Assembly (NCBI RefSeq): GCF_900232865.1
Contig: NZ_OCTS01000003.1
Span: 186,001 to 250,000, forward strand
Direction of reading: 5' to 3'
DNA from: Corynebacterium dentalis
GTDB lineage: Bacteria; Actinomycetota; Actinomycetes; Mycobacteriales; Mycobacteriaceae
DNA length: 64,000 nucleotides
The position numbers were made by a program, and so were the translations under genes. Numbering within the stretch: the stretch's first letter is position 1; each line of letters opens with the position of its first letter. Below are positions 1-8,748 of the stretch, piece by piece. A model generated the notes under the pieces. The model saw only the letters and a list, made by a program, of their open reading frames with translations. It did no database searches and had not been told where the DNA came from.

Positions 1-158
1 TCAGGCGGACGTTCATCCTCCTGGGACAAAGAGGAAGGCGAAAGCGGCTCGGGGTTGGCGTAGGCACGAAAAGAAGAGGAATTCGCACGACGAAGCATCC
101 ACACGGCAAGGCCGAGCAGCAACAGCCCAAAAACAAGGGCAAACCCCGAACCGCTCAT
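1..158 (-). CDS. Small membrane protein, 3' end outside window
   Basis: Unrecognised protein, read from ATG at 158 leftwards for 52 codons before the window ends. The visible N-terminus starts MSGSGFALVFGLLLLG: one hydrophobic segment (about residues 5-22), then a basic stretch with two arginines and a hydrophilic Ser/Pro/Glu-rich region, which suggests an inner-membrane anchor with a cytoplasmic tail. It lies 16 bases downstream of gcvH on the same strand and is probably the last visible member of the gcv transcript. Nothing seen links it to glycine cleavage. The full length is unknown. Confidence 0.55.
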   Translation of the reverse strand, partial: MSGSGFALVFGLLLLGLAVWMLRRANSSSFRAYANPEPLSPSSLSQEDERPP

Positions 159-174
159 AAGTAGCTAACGAAAA

Positions 175-558
175 TTACTCGTTGGCAGCGGCGTACTCGC
201 CGGAATCCATCAGCTCACCAGCTTCGGTGACCTTGACCTCGTACAACCAACCATTGTTGTACGGATCCTCATTGACCAGACCAGCGTTATCGGCCAGCTC
301 CTCGTTGATTGCAACAACCTCGCCGGAAACGGGAGCGTAGATGTCAGACACAGACTTGGTGGACTCGACCTCGCCGAACGCCTCGCCAGCCTCGACCTCG
401 TCACCCACCTCAGGAAGGTCAACGAAAACAATCTCACCCAGCGCCTCAGCAGCGATGTGGGTGATGCCCACGCGCACGGTGTCACCCTCAGAGATAGAGG
501 TGGAATTCACCCACTCATGCTCTTCGGAGTACAGGTATTCGGTAGGCAACGTAGCCAT
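175..558 (-). CDS. gcvH: Glycine cleavage system H protein
   Basis: This 127-residue lipoyl carrier shuttles the aminomethyl group between the P, T and L proteins of the glycine cleavage system in the cytoplasm. The length is normal for the family. The lipoylation motif [12 protein letters not shown] is present, with the acceptor lysine near residue 68, and the N-terminus (LYSEEHEWV) is typical of GcvH. The start is the ATG at 558. It is the third gene of gcvP-gcvT-gcvH on the minus strand, 75 bases after gcvT, and so should be under the tandem glycine riboswitch ahead of gcvP. Lipoate attachment genes (lipA, lipB) are not visible and may lie past the left edge. Confidence 0.97.
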   Translation of the reverse strand: MATLPTEYLYSEEHEWVNSTSISEGDTVRVGITHIAAEALGEIVFVDLPEVGDEVEAGEAFGEVESTKSVSDIYAPVSGEVVAINEELADNAGLVNEDPYNNGWLYEVKVTEAGELMDSGEYAAANE

Positions 559-633
559 ATTGGAGCTCCTATCAAAGCGTGAATTGTTAATGCGCTGGTC
601 AAGACTTTACACCAGCGCTAGACAGAAATGGGG

Positions 634-1812
634 TTACTTCTCGCGGGTGTAAAACGGCAGCTTAACCACGGTGTACGGGTGGCGCTTGCCGCGGATATCA
701 ACCTCCACGGTGGCACCTTCCGTGACCCCGTTGTCCTGGGCCTCGGTGGAGACATACGCCATGGCGATGGGGTAACCGAGTGTCGGCGACAGCGCGCCGG
801 AGGTGACCTTGCCGATGGCCTGCTCGCCCTCGGCGGTGAAGATTTCATAGCCACCGCGAGCAGCGCGACGACCCTCGCCCGCCAGGCCAATCAGAGCCTG
901 CTTGGTGCCCTCTTCCTTGGCAGCGACGATCGCATCGTAGCCCACGAAGGAATCCTTGGACTTGGTTGCTGCGAGGATGCCCAGACCAGCATCCACAGGG
1001 GTCAGCTCGAGGGACAGCTCGTTGCCGTACAGCGGCATGCCCGCCTCCAAACGGAGGGTATCGCGGCAGGCCAAGCCACACGGCTTGCCACCCAGCTCGC
1101 CGGCCTTCGCCATGGCCTTGGCCCACACGGCCTCGGCGCCATCGTTGCCCACGATGATCTCAAAGCCATCCTCACCGGTGTATCCGGTGCGCGCGATGAT
1201 GCACGGCTGACCGGCCACAATGCCACGGAATGCGGCGTAGTAGCCCAGGCCTTCGATGGCGGTGGCCACGGTATCGCCCGCGCCGGATGCCTCAGGAGCA
1301 TCGGTGACGTTTTCCACTACATCCACCATGACCTCAGCGGCCTTGGGGCCTTGCACGGCGATCATGGAGGTCTCGAAGGACTCGTTGGTCACGGTGACAT
1401 CGAAGCCTTCGGTGCGCTCCTGCATCGCAGCGAACACGGCATCAGCGTTGCCCGCGTTGGGGATGACCAGGAACTCGTCTTCTGCCAGGTGGTAGGTGAT
1501 CAGGTCATCGATGATGGTGCCCTGCTCGGTGCAGATCATCGAGTACTTAGCCTTGCCCACCTTCACGGCGGCGATGTTGGAGATGAACGCGTGGTTCAAG
1601 TACTCCGCGGCCTGCGGTCCGGTCACGCGAACTTCGCCCATGTGGGAGAGGTCAAACACGCCCACGGCTTCGCGGACCGCGCGGTGCTCTTCCAGCTCGC
1701 TGCTGTACTTCAGGGGCATGTCCCAGCCACCGAAGTCGGTGAAACGCGCATCCAGCTTCTTGTGAACCAGGTGCAGCGCGGTGTGCTTCAAATCAGTGTT
1801 CTCGGTGCTCAT
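634..1812 (-). CDS. gcvT: Glycine cleavage system T protein (aminomethyltransferase)
   Basis: GcvT releases ammonia from the H-protein-bound aminomethyl group and transfers the one-carbon unit to tetrahydrofolate. The 392-residue product has the usual N-terminal landmarks (FTDFGGWDMPLKY, then VFDLSHMGEVRV) and later folate-domain features (TGYTGEDGFE, ACRDTLRLEAGMPLYGNEL). I chose the ATG at 1812 (MSTENTDLKHTALH) rather than an upstream in-frame codon inside the 3' end of gcvP, because the protein then begins like its homologues and the gap to the gcvP stop is 41 bases. It is the second gene of the glycine operon. Confidence 0.97.
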   Translation of the reverse strand: MSTENTDLKHTALHLVHKKLDARFTDFGGWDMPLKYSSELEEHRAVREAVGVFDLSHMGEVRVTGPQAAEYLNHAFISNIAAVKVGKAKYSMICTEQGTIIDDLITYHLAEDEFLVIPNAGNADAVFAAMQERTEGFDVTVTNESFETSMIAVQGPKAAEVMVDVVENVTDAPEASGAGDTVATAIEGLGYYAAFRGIVAGQPCIIARTGYTGEDGFEIIVGNDGAEAVWAKAMAKAGELGGKPCGLACRDTLRLEAGMPLYGNELSLELTPVDAGLGILAATKSKDSFVGYDAIVAAKEEGTKQALIGLAGEGRRAARGGYEIFTAEGEQAIGKVTSGALSPTLGYPIAMAYVSTEAQDNGVTEGATVEVDIRGKRHPYTVVKLPFYTREK

Positions 1813-1853
1813 CGAGTGCCTTTCGCTTGAGGGTTGGTTGGTCCGGAGAGCTA

Positions 1854-4754
1854 TTAGCTCTCGATGTCGAAAGCTTCCAGGGGCGGGCAGCTGCACACGA
1901 GGTTGCGGTCGCCGTAGGCATCGTCGATTCGACGCACAGGCGTGAAGTACTTGGTATGTCGCAGGCCTTCCACGGGGAACGCGGCCTGGGTGCGGGTGAA
2001 GTGACCGCCGGAGACAGCGTCCTCGAAGTCATCGCGGGTGACGGAGTACGCGGTGAACGGTGCGTGGCGCAGCACGGAATCCTCGGCGGCGACCTTGCCG
2101 TCGATAACTTCCTGGATTTCACGGTGAATGCTGATCATCGCTTCGATGAAGCGGTCCAGCTCTTCCTTGTCCTCGGATTCGGTTGGCTCGACCATTAGGG
2201 TGCCGGGCACGGGGAAGGCCAGGGTTGGCGCGTGGAAACCGTAGTCCATGAGGCGCTTGGCCACATCAGCTGCGGTGATGCCGGACTGCTTGGTCAGCTC
2301 GCGCAGATCCAAGATGCACTCGTGGGCCACCAGGCCGGTATCGCCCTTGTAGAGCGTTGGGTAGTGATCTTCCAGCTTGTGGGAGATGTAGTTGGCGTTT
2401 ACCAGGGCCATGCGGGATGCCTCGGTCAGGCCCTCATCACCCATGAGTGCGATGTAGGACCAGGTGATTGGCAGCACGCCCGCGGAGCCGTAGTGCGCCG
2501 CAGAAACCGGCTGGCCAGCGGAGAAATCGTCTTCGCCCTCGGGCAGATCCGCGGAAGGGTCAGAAGGCAGGAATGGGATGAGGTGCTCGGCCACGCACAC
2601 TGGGCCCACGCCCGGGCCGCCACCACCGTGAGGAATGGTGAAGGTCTTGTGCAGGTTCAGGTGGGAAACGTCGCCACCGAATTCGCCCGGCTGAGCCAAA
2701 CCGACCAGCGCGTTCAAGTTCGCGCCGTCGATGTAGACCTGACCACCTGCAGCGTGAACCTTCTCGCACACCTGGCGCACCTGCTCTTCGAACACGCCGT
2801 GGGTGGACGGGTAGGTGATCATTATGGCTGCGGTCTGTGGGCCGTACTTTTCCAGCTTGGCATCCAGGTCATCCAGATCCACGGATCCGTCCTCGGCGTT
2901 CTTCACAGCAACCACCTTCAGGCCAGCCAGCGCAGCGGAAGCCGCGTTGGTGCCATGGGCAGAAGCCGGGATCAGCACGATATCGCGCTGATCATCGCCG
3001 CGGGAGAGGTGGTAGCGGTGGATGGCCAGCAGACCAGCGAACTCGCCCTGGGAGCCAGCGTTGGGCTGGACAGATACCTTGGCGTAGCCGGTGATCTTCT
3101 CCAGACGCTGCTCCAGATCTTCGATGAGCTCCAACCAGCCCTGCGCCTGCTCGGCAGGCGCATGCGGGTGAATTCCGGCGAAACCTGGCCAGGTGATGGG
3201 CTCCATGGAGATCGCGGAGTTCAGCTTCATGGTGCAGGAACCCAGTGGAATCATGGTGCGATCCAGCGCGAGGTCGCGATCAGCGAGCATGCGCAGGTAA
3301 CGCATCATCTGGGTCTCAGAGCTGATGCTGTGGAAGATCGGGTGCGTCAGGATGTCATCCGTGCGCAGCAGATCTGCATCGCCGAGCGGGCCGGAGTTTG
3401 CGTCGAAATCAGAAGAATCAACACTTGCCTGCTTGCCGGTGAACACGGCGGTGAGGGCTGCAATGTCCGCATCCGTGGTGGACTCGCCCACGGAGATGCC
3501 CACGAACTCGTCGTTGACGCGGCGGAGATTGAAACCTTCCTCGGCGGCCTTGGCAACGATCTCATCGGCGGAAGAGACCTGCACGGTGACGGTATCGAAG
3601 AAGGTATCGTGCGCCAGGGTCAGGCCGGCCTCGGACAGAGCGACGGCCAGCGACACTGCGCGGCCGTGGATATCCGTGGCGATCTCGCGCAGGCCAGCTG
3701 GGCCGTGCCAGACAGCGTAGAAACCGGCCATCACGGCCAGCAAGGCCTGTGCGGTACAGATGTTGGAGGTCGCCTTCTCACGGCGAATGTGCTGCTCACG
3801 GGTCTGCAGAGCCAAGCGGTAGGCAGGTGCGCCCTCGGCGTCCTTAGATACGCCGACGATGCGGCCCGGCAGCTTGCGCTCCAGCGCGTTGGTGCAAGCC
3901 ATGAACGCGGCGTGCGGGCCACCAAAGAACAGTGGAACGCCGAAGCGCTGTGCGGAACCCACGGCGATGTCCGCGCCCTGAGAACCTGGGGAGGTCAGCA
4001 ACACCTGAGCCATCAAGTCACAGGCCACGGTGACCAGTGCGGCGGACTCCTTCGCTGCGGCGATCAGCGGGGCGATATCGCGCACGCGACCGGTGGTGCC
4101 GGGGTTGGAAATCACCACGCCCACGAGGTTTTCATAGGCGGAGAAATCGAAATCATCGGTGATCTCAACCAGCTCCACCGGGATGTCCGCAGCTTCAGCG
4201 CGAGCCAAAGTCACGGTGATGGACTGCTGGTGCAGCGCGGTATCCAGCAGCACCACGCCACCCTTCTTGAAGGCCTTGGCATTGCCGCGGGCCATCAACT
4301 GCACTGCTTCAGCCACGGCGGTGGCCTCATCCAGCAAGGACGCGCCAGCAACCGGCAGGCCGGTGAGATCCTGCACGGCGGTCTGGAAGTTCAGCAGCGC
4401 CTCCAAGCGGCCCTGGGAAATCTCTGGCTGGTACGGGGTGTACGCGGTGTACCAACCTGGATTCTCGGTGACGTTGCGACGGATCACAGCTGGGGTGATC
4501 GTGTCGTAGTAACCGTTGCCGATCAGCTGCTTCTTCTGCACGTTCTTGTCTGCGAACGCGCGCAGTGCGGCAAGGGTGTCCTGCTCGTTGAGGGCATCAG
4601 GAAGGCCAATTGCGCCCTGCTGCGCGATGGTGGAAGGAATCGCGGATTCGGCGAGAGCCTGGGTGGATTCATAACCGAGGAACTCGAGGATCTCAGCGGT
4701 ATCGGAGCCGTTGGGGCCGATGTGACGGGGGACAAAAGGTGCAGCGTGTGCCAT
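1854..4754 (-). CDS. gcvP: Glycine dehydrogenase (decarboxylating), P protein
   Basis: GcvP is the PLP enzyme that decarboxylates glycine and loads the aminomethyl group onto lipoylated GcvH. The 966-residue product is the single-chain form; both halves are present, and the second carries the PLP site LNLHKTFTIPHGGGGPG with the lysine near residue 701. The N-terminus (FVPRHIGPNGSD) is characteristic of the family, which supports the ATG at 4754. It is the first gene of the operon and is preceded by a tandem glycine riboswitch, so expression should rise when glycine accumulates. The product feeds one-carbon units into folate metabolism. Confidence 0.98.
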   Translation of the reverse strand: MAHAAPFVPRHIGPNGSDTAEILEFLGYESTQALAESAIPSTIAQQGAIGLPDALNEQDTLAALRAFADKNVQKKQLIGNGYYDTITPAVIRRNVTENPGWYTAYTPYQPEISQGRLEALLNFQTAVQDLTGLPVAGASLLDEATAVAEAVQLMARGNAKAFKKGGVVLLDTALHQQSITVTLARAEAADIPVELVEITDDFDFSAYENLVGVVISNPGTTGRVRDIAPLIAAAKESAALVTVACDLMAQVLLTSPGSQGADIAVGSAQRFGVPLFFGGPHAAFMACTNALERKLPGRIVGVSKDAEGAPAYRLALQTREQHIRREKATSNICTAQALLAVMAGFYAVWHGPAGLREIATDIHGRAVSLAVALSEAGLTLAHDTFFDTVTVQVSSADEIVAKAAEEGFNLRRVNDEFVGISVGESTTDADIAALTAVFTGKQASVDSSDFDANSGPLGDADLLRTDDILTHPIFHSISSETQMMRYLRMLADRDLALDRTMIPLGSCTMKLNSAISMEPITWPGFAGIHPHAPAEQAQGWLELIEDLEQRLEKITGYAKVSVQPNAGSQGEFAGLLAIHRYHLSRGDDQRDIVLIPASAHGTNAASAALAGLKVVAVKNAEDGSVDLDDLDAKLEKYGPQTAAIMITYPSTHGVFEEQVRQVCEKVHAAGGQVYIDGANLNALVGLAQPGEFGGDVSHLNLHKTFTIPHGGGGPGVGPVCVAEHLIPFLPSDPSADLPEGEDDFSAGQPVSAAHYGSAGVLPITWSYIALMGDEGLTEASRMALVNANYISHKLEDHYPTLYKGDTGLVAHECILDLRELTKQSGITAADVAKRLMDYGFHAPTLAFPVPGTLMVEPTESEDKEELDRFIEAMISIHREIQEVIDGKVAAEDSVLRHAPFTAYSVTRDDFEDAVSGGHFTRTQAAFPVEGLRHTKYFTPVRRIDDAYGDRNLVCSCPPLEAFDIES

Positions 4755-4826
4755 AAATGGATTCTCCGGTTGTCACGCGCCATCTCCGAAAATTCAGAAA
4801 GAGCGCATGGTGGTTGCACGGGCGTT

Positions 4827-5020
4827 TGTCCTCCCCACTCTGTCTTGAGAGCCTGAGAGCTTCAGCATGACCACGCTGCCTTTCTCCTTCGGCGACTACC
4901 GCGCAGACGAGGGCGCAGAGTTCTTTCCAGAGGTGCCTCGCTGCGGCGGTTCGGGTGCCTGAGAGTGTCCTGGGGAGGGTTTGCTCCGTCGGCGGCCGGC
5001 GCGTAGCTCGGCCTCTCCCA
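4827..5020 (-). promoter_or_regulatory. Tandem glycine riboswitch upstream of gcvP
   Basis: Read on the minus strand, two glycine aptamers follow each other. The first opens with GGGAGAGGCCGAG near 5020, has GCCGACGGAGCAA, and continues to CTCTCAGGCACC. The second has GCCGAAGGAGAAAG and then GCTCTCAGGCTCTC, and ends with GACAGAGTGGGGAGGA near 4830. These are the standard conserved blocks of tandem glycine riboswitches. The element ends about 70 bases before the gcvP start, with the platform arranged as for an ON switch driving glycine catabolism. Boundaries are approximate. Confidence 0.93.
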
Positions 5021-5137
5021 CTGCAGCTGATAACGGCGTATTGAGTTGTTCGTCTACATACTAACCTGCATGGGTTCCTCGCCATATAATTCGCGGTCTG
5101 ACCCCCCTTCACTCCGCCGTGCGCCACAATAGTGCCT

Positions 5138-5995
5138 ATGGCAAAACTATCCCTCCCCTTCGCGAGCCCAGCACTTCCCGTCCCCACCGAGGGCGTGGCC
5201 GTGGTGACCGGCGCCTCCTCCGGCATTGGCGCTGCCACTGCCGCCGCTCTTGCACAACTCAAGAGCGGGAACTTCCACGTCATCGGCACCACCCGCAACC
5301 CCGCCAACGTGGTGGATCCTATTCCCGGCGTGGAGTACCTGGCATTGGATCTCGAAGAGCCCGCGAGCATCACCACTTTTGCCGAAGAAGTGTTGCAGCG
5401 CGGCACCCCGTCCGTGCTGGTCAACAACGCAGGCGAAAGCCAGTCCGGCCCCCTCGAAGAGCTGCCACGCGAAGCCCTAGAGCGTCTATTCCAGATCAAC
5501 GTCATCGGCCACATCGAACTCACCCAGCGTTTGCTGCCCACCATGCGCGCTGCAGGTCGCGGGCGGATCGTGATGGTCGGCTCCATGCTCGGCAGTTTCC
5601 CGCTGGCGTTCCGTTCCAGCTACGTGGCATCCAAGGCCGCGATCAAGGGATTCGCGTTTTCTTCCCGACGCGAACTCCGCCCCTTTGGCATCGACATGTC
5701 CGTGATGGAGCCCGGATCTATCAACACGGGATTGTCAGCTCGCCGCAGCAAGTACGTGGATCCCCAAGGCCCTTACGGCGACGAATTCCAGACCATGCTC
5801 AGCAAGCTCGACCGCAACGAAGCCACCGGCATCTCCGCAGAGCGTGTGGCCGAGGAAATCCTCAAGGCCATCACCGATGAACGCCCCCGCCCCCTCTACG
5901 TTGCAGGTTCCAAAGCACAGCTGGTGTTTCCTCTAGCCCGCGTGCTGCCCAGCGAAGCGCTACACGGGCTGATTAACCGGAAGCACGGTCTCTAG
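5138..5995 (+). CDS. Short-chain dehydrogenase/reductase
   Basis: NAD(P)-dependent oxidoreductase of the classical SDR family, 285 residues. The cofactor motif TGASSGIG lies near residues 24-31, NNAGES follows, and the catalytic residues fit Ser in MVGSMLG and Tyr/Lys in SYVASKAAIKG (about Y162 and K166). The substrate cannot be read from sequence; the long C-terminal region (AERVAEEILKAI) resembles SDRs acting on lipids or ketones. I prefer the ATG at 5138: a CACAAT hexamer ends 7 bases before it and there is no Shine-Dalgarno, so the mRNA is probably leaderless. A GTG at 5132 would add two residues. The 3' end overlaps the convergent membrane-protein gene by 23 bases. Confidence 0.85.
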   Translation: MAKLSLPFASPALPVPTEGVAVVTGASSGIGAATAAALAQLKSGNFHVIGTTRNPANVVDPIPGVEYLALDLEEPASITTFAEEVLQRGTPSVLVNNAGESQSGPLEELPREALERLFQINVIGHIELTQRLLPTMRAAGRGRIVMVGSMLGSFPLAFRSSYVASKAAIKGFAFSSRRELRPFGIDMSVMEPGSINTGLSARRSKYVDPQGPYGDEFQTMLSKLDRNEATGISAERVAEEILKAITDERPRPLYVAGSKAQLVFPLARVLPSEALHGLINRKHGL

Positions 5996-6416
5996 CGCGC
6001 TTTTTGCCGTCCGAATTGGACGTTCCCTCGCTGTACGTCCAATCGCGCCACGGAGTGGCGAAGAAGGCCAGCACGGCAGAGGCCACGATGCCCAAGAACA
6101 TCATGGGACCAGACAGGATCAGCACCAAGTCCAGCGAACCGTCCGAGTCGTTCAAAAACACCACTAGAGCCACGCCCAAGGTGCCGGCGATGCCCAACGC
6201 GGAGAAATACGAGTACATCTTGTTGACTGGGTGGCGTGATTTCCCGAAATGCCCGCGTACCGTCATTGCTAGCGGCCACGTCTGTATAAACAGCATGATC
6301 ACAAAAAAGGCCGCCAATGTGGGCCGCACCAGCTGCGCAGCAACAGGTGCCGTGTTGTTGGTGGCCAGCAACAACAGCCCCACCACGGCCAACCCTGCGA
6401 ATACACGCCTCATCAT
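5973..6416 (-). CDS. Small polytopic membrane protein
   Basis: Hypothetical protein of about 147 residues with four hydrophobic segments: VFAGLAVVGLLLLA; LAAFFVIMLFIQTWPLAM; YFSALGIAGTLGVALVVFL; LILSGPMMFLGIVASAVLAFF. The cytoplasmic tail is basic and ends in KKRARDRASG. I do not recognise a family. The start is one of two adjacent ATGs (6416 or 6413), 10 bases after the stop of the rhodanese-fold gene, so the two are probably cotranscribed. Possible roles include helping that protein act at the membrane, but nothing in the sequence proves it. The last 23 bases overlap the convergent SDR gene. Confidence 0.65.
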   Translation of the reverse strand: MMRRVFAGLAVVGLLLLATNNTAPVAAQLVRPTLAAFFVIMLFIQTWPLAMTVRGHFGKSRHPVNKMYSYFSALGIAGTLGVALVVFLNDSDGSLDLVLILSGPMMFLGIVASAVLAFFATPWRDWTYSEGTSNSDGKKRARDRASG

Positions 6417-6426
6417 GAGGATGATC

Positions 6427-7284
6427 CTAACCGCGCTCGATGGCCCTCGAAGAGTCCGCCGCCCATTGCGACCATCCGCCGATGAAGTTCTTCGCCCCGT
6501 ACAGGCCCGCATGTTCCATCGCCGCAACGAACAAAGACGAGTGCAAACCGGATCCGGAGTATACCGCCACGTTGGTCCCCTCGGTCACGCCGTGGATCTG
6601 CAGGATGTGTCGCAGTTCCTCCGGTGAGAGAACACGGCCACGGGAATCCTGCAGGCGCGTGACGGGGATATTGATCGAGCCGGGAATGTGTCCGGCCTGG
6701 TGATCAAATGGTTCCCGCACGCCCTGGTGGCGGCTTTCCTCTCGCGCGTCGATGAGGAGGTGGTCATGCATCCAATTTTCGACGTCATCGATCAGCAGTT
6801 CCGGCATTCCCCCCGGCTTCACTTCTGCGGTTCCGCGCCCGCGGAGAGCTCCGATGCCACCGGCAACATCTCCACCAGCGGACTCCCAGGCCGGGGTGCC
6901 ACCGTTGAGGATGTGGACATTCTGCAGCCCGGCCCAACGGAAGACCCACCAAGCGCGAGCGGCGAAGATGTTGGGGCCGGCATCGTAGATATAAACGGGC
7001 TTGTCGCCGAAGATTCCCCAGTCGCGGAAGCTGCGCTGCAGGTCTTCCACGTTGGGCAGTGGGTTGCGTCCCAGCTTGCGCGAAGGAATGTCCGCCAGGT
7101 GGGTTAGTGGGTTGCAGAACATCGCCCCCGGGATGTGCTGCCCCACGTAGGCTTCCCACGCTGAATTCTCGGTCTTGGCCCAGTGCGAGTCCAAGACGGT
7201 CATTCGTTGACCTGCGGTGAAGCTGGAAAACATCTCTTCGCCGGTAACGAATGGGCTTTCTTGGTGAGAAGTGGTTTCACTCAT
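6427..7284 (-). CDS. Two-domain rhodanese-fold protein, catalytic cysteine replaced by serine
   Basis: This 285-residue protein resembles thiosulfate/3-mercaptopyruvate sulfurtransferases (SseA type). The N-terminal rhodanese domain has VLDSHWAK and HIPGAMFCNP; the second has LLIDAREESRHQG and HIPGSINIPV. In active enzymes the second domain ends in an active-site loop such as CGSGVTA. Here the loop reads YSGSGLHSS, and codon TCC puts Ser243 where the sulfur-carrying Cys should be. The only cysteine in the protein lies near residue 57, outside the loop. Sulfur transfer is therefore unlikely unless serine has some other role; binding or regulation is an alternative. It follows the GltS-type gene by 11 bases and precedes a membrane-protein gene by 10 bases, so the three form a tight operon. 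Confidence 0.85.
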   Translation of the reverse strand: MSETTSHQESPFVTGEEMFSSFTAGQRMTVLDSHWAKTENSAWEAYVGQHIPGAMFCNPLTHLADIPSRKLGRNPLPNVEDLQRSFRDWGIFGDKPVYIYDAGPNIFAARAWWVFRWAGLQNVHILNGGTPAWESAGGDVAGGIGALRGRGTAEVKPGGMPELLIDDVENWMHDHLLIDAREESRHQGVREPFDHQAGHIPGSINIPVTRLQDSRGRVLSPEELRHILQIHGVTEGTNVAVYSGSGLHSSLFVAAMEHAGLYGAKNFIGGWSQWAADSSRAIERG

Positions 7285-7295
7285 AATTCACCAGT

Positions 7296-8645
7296 TTAAA
7301 GGGATCGCTGGCTTTGCGCGCTGCTGGCCTTTTTTGGCAACCAACCCAGCACAAATGGCACAGCGAAAATCACGATCGCCGCCACAGTGGTGATCGCGCC
7401 GAATCCCATCGTGAATCCAGCGATCACAGCAATCGGCGCGAAGATATTCACCGCAATCTCAATCGGCGCGTAGCCCACGTAAGCGATGCCGTATTCGTCC
7501 AGCGCTCCGGATTCCAGCTTCGGATCCACGATCTTCAGCAAAGCAATACCCGTGGCCACTGCTGCCGTTGCCCATCCCCATCCGAAGATGCCGCGCTCCA
7601 GCCACTTCTCGCCAAAGAACACAGGGGAAGCCACAAAGAAGTACAGGGTGCAGTAGATGATTCCCACCACGAACATCACGGCCAGTGGCACCGCGTAGCT
7701 GGCCACTGCAGCAGGCACGATGGAGGCCACGCCGAAAGCAATCAGGAAGTCCGTGGACGCACCGGACATGGACTTCACGGTGGTGGGATCCAAGTACTCC
7801 GGGCGGCGAATCAGCTTCAGGAAGATCTTGCCGCCGATACCCACCACGAATGCCATCGCGAACAGCGGGATGGAGACAGTCTCAAACTGATGCTGGATCG
7901 CCTGCTTGATGAAGTACGCGATGGTCACAGTCACCGCAATGAATCCCGCGTGCAGAGCCAGTGGCTCAATGGAGGAAGGGTTCGTGGTCGCATGGCCGAT
8001 AGACGGCTGGTTGGCCTTCTTCGTGATCTCTCCGGAACGCAGCTCCCACGGCAGCTTCCTCGGCAGGGTCGTGGTGCGACCAGTCTTGATGCCCCAGTTA
8101 GCGTAGATGATTCCGCCGACGATCGCCGCCAGCGTTCCCACGGTGGCAGAAGTAAATCCGAGAGAAGCGGCGTCGGAAATACCAATCGAATCCAACGCTC
8201 CGCCTACCGCGGCGGCAGTACCGAAACCACCTACGAAGCCGACCGGCAACATCATGCCGAACCAATCCTCGGTGCCAAACACCGGCGTGAACACAAACAC
8301 ACCAAGTAGGACAAACAGACCCCACTGGCCCAAGAACATGGACGCGGAATAAGACCACATGTTCTTGGCCTTGGAGATGTCGCGCGAATCAAAGCTCATC
8401 GAGTACGGCATGGATGCGAAAACCACCGCGATCAGCAGCGTGGAGTAATCGCCCAGCGCATCGGAGAAGGGCATGATGCCCAAGACTTCGGGGCCGAGCA
8501 GAAGGCCGAGGAGGCCGGCGGTGATGGGTGCAGGGATGAGGAGTCTGCGGAACCAACCGAAGTGGCGTCGCATGAACGTGCCCACGATCAACAACACGGA
8601 GATCATGCCCACGTCTACCAGCAGATCAAATACGGAATACTCCAC
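7296..8645 (-). CDS. GltS-type sodium/glutamate symporter family protein
   Basis: Integral membrane carrier of about 449 residues with roughly 10-12 hydrophobic segments, including two Gly-rich re-entrant-like stretches (GFVGGFGTAAAVGGAL and GFTMGFGAITTVAAIV). It resembles the ESS/GltS family, which imports glutamate with sodium; the true substrate is not provable here. The start is the GTG at 8645 (VEYSVFDLLVD), because GAGGAG lies 7 bases upstream; the TTG at 8660 would lie within that ribosome-binding site. The leader holds a very strong inverted repeat (8668-8718). It is the first gene of an apparent operon with the rhodanese-fold and membrane-protein genes. Confidence 0.82.
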   Translation of the reverse strand: MEYSVFDLLVDVGMISVLLIVGTFMRRHFGWFRRLLIPAPITAGLLGLLLGPEVLGIMPFSDALGDYSTLLIAVVFASMPYSMSFDSRDISKAKNMWSYSASMFLGQWGLFVLLGVFVFTPVFGTEDWFGMMLPVGFVGGFGTAAAVGGALDSIGISDAASLGFTSATVGTLAAIVGGIIYANWGIKTGRTTTLPRKLPWELRSGEITKKANQPSIGHATTNPSSIEPLALHAGFIAVTVTIAYFIKQAIQHQFETVSIPLFAMAFVVGIGGKIFLKLIRRPEYLDPTTVKSMSGASTDFLIAFGVASIVPAAVASYAVPLAVMFVVGIIYCTLYFFVASPVFFGEKWLERGIFGWGWATAAVATGIALLKIVDPKLESGALDEYGIAYVGYAPIEIAVNIFAPIAVIAGFTMGFGAITTVAAIVIFAVPFVLGWLPKKASSAQSQRSL

Positions 8646-8667
8646 TCGAGGTCTCCTCAATACTCAC

Positions 8668-8718
8668 GATTTCAGCGCCACCGACCTCTGTACGTGTGAG
8701 GTGGGTGGCGCTGAAATC
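8668..8718. repeat. Long inverted repeat in the GltS leader
   Basis: Two 21-base arms (8668-8688 and 8698-8718) flank a 9-base loop and match at 20 of 21 positions. The arms begin GATTTCAGCGCCACC on the left and end GGTGGCGCTGAAATC on the right. It lies 23 bases upstream of the GTG start and just before the ribosome-binding site, with no T-run on either side, so it does not look like a simple terminator. A protein-binding operator, an mRNA-stability hairpin or part of an attenuator are all possible. Confidence 0.8.
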
Positions 8719-8727
8719 TGCAACCAA

Positions 8728-8748
8728 CTCGCGCTAGATGCGCGCGAG
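8728..8748. repeat. Second hairpin upstream of the GltS leader repeat
   Basis: CTCGCGC and GCGCGAG pair around a 7-base loop. On the minus strand this hairpin precedes the 51-base inverted repeat by 9 bases, so the GltS transcript, if started upstream, would carry two successive hairpins before its ribosome-binding site. It could also serve as the end of the aldehyde dehydrogenase transcript, although no T-tract follows. Confidence 0.55.

Noticed and set aside
2232..4856. 874-codon open frame on the plus strand opposite gcvP
   Set aside because: It is antisense to a well-supported gene, has no recognisable domain, and has the His/Gly/Arg-rich composition of a GC-rich shadow frame.
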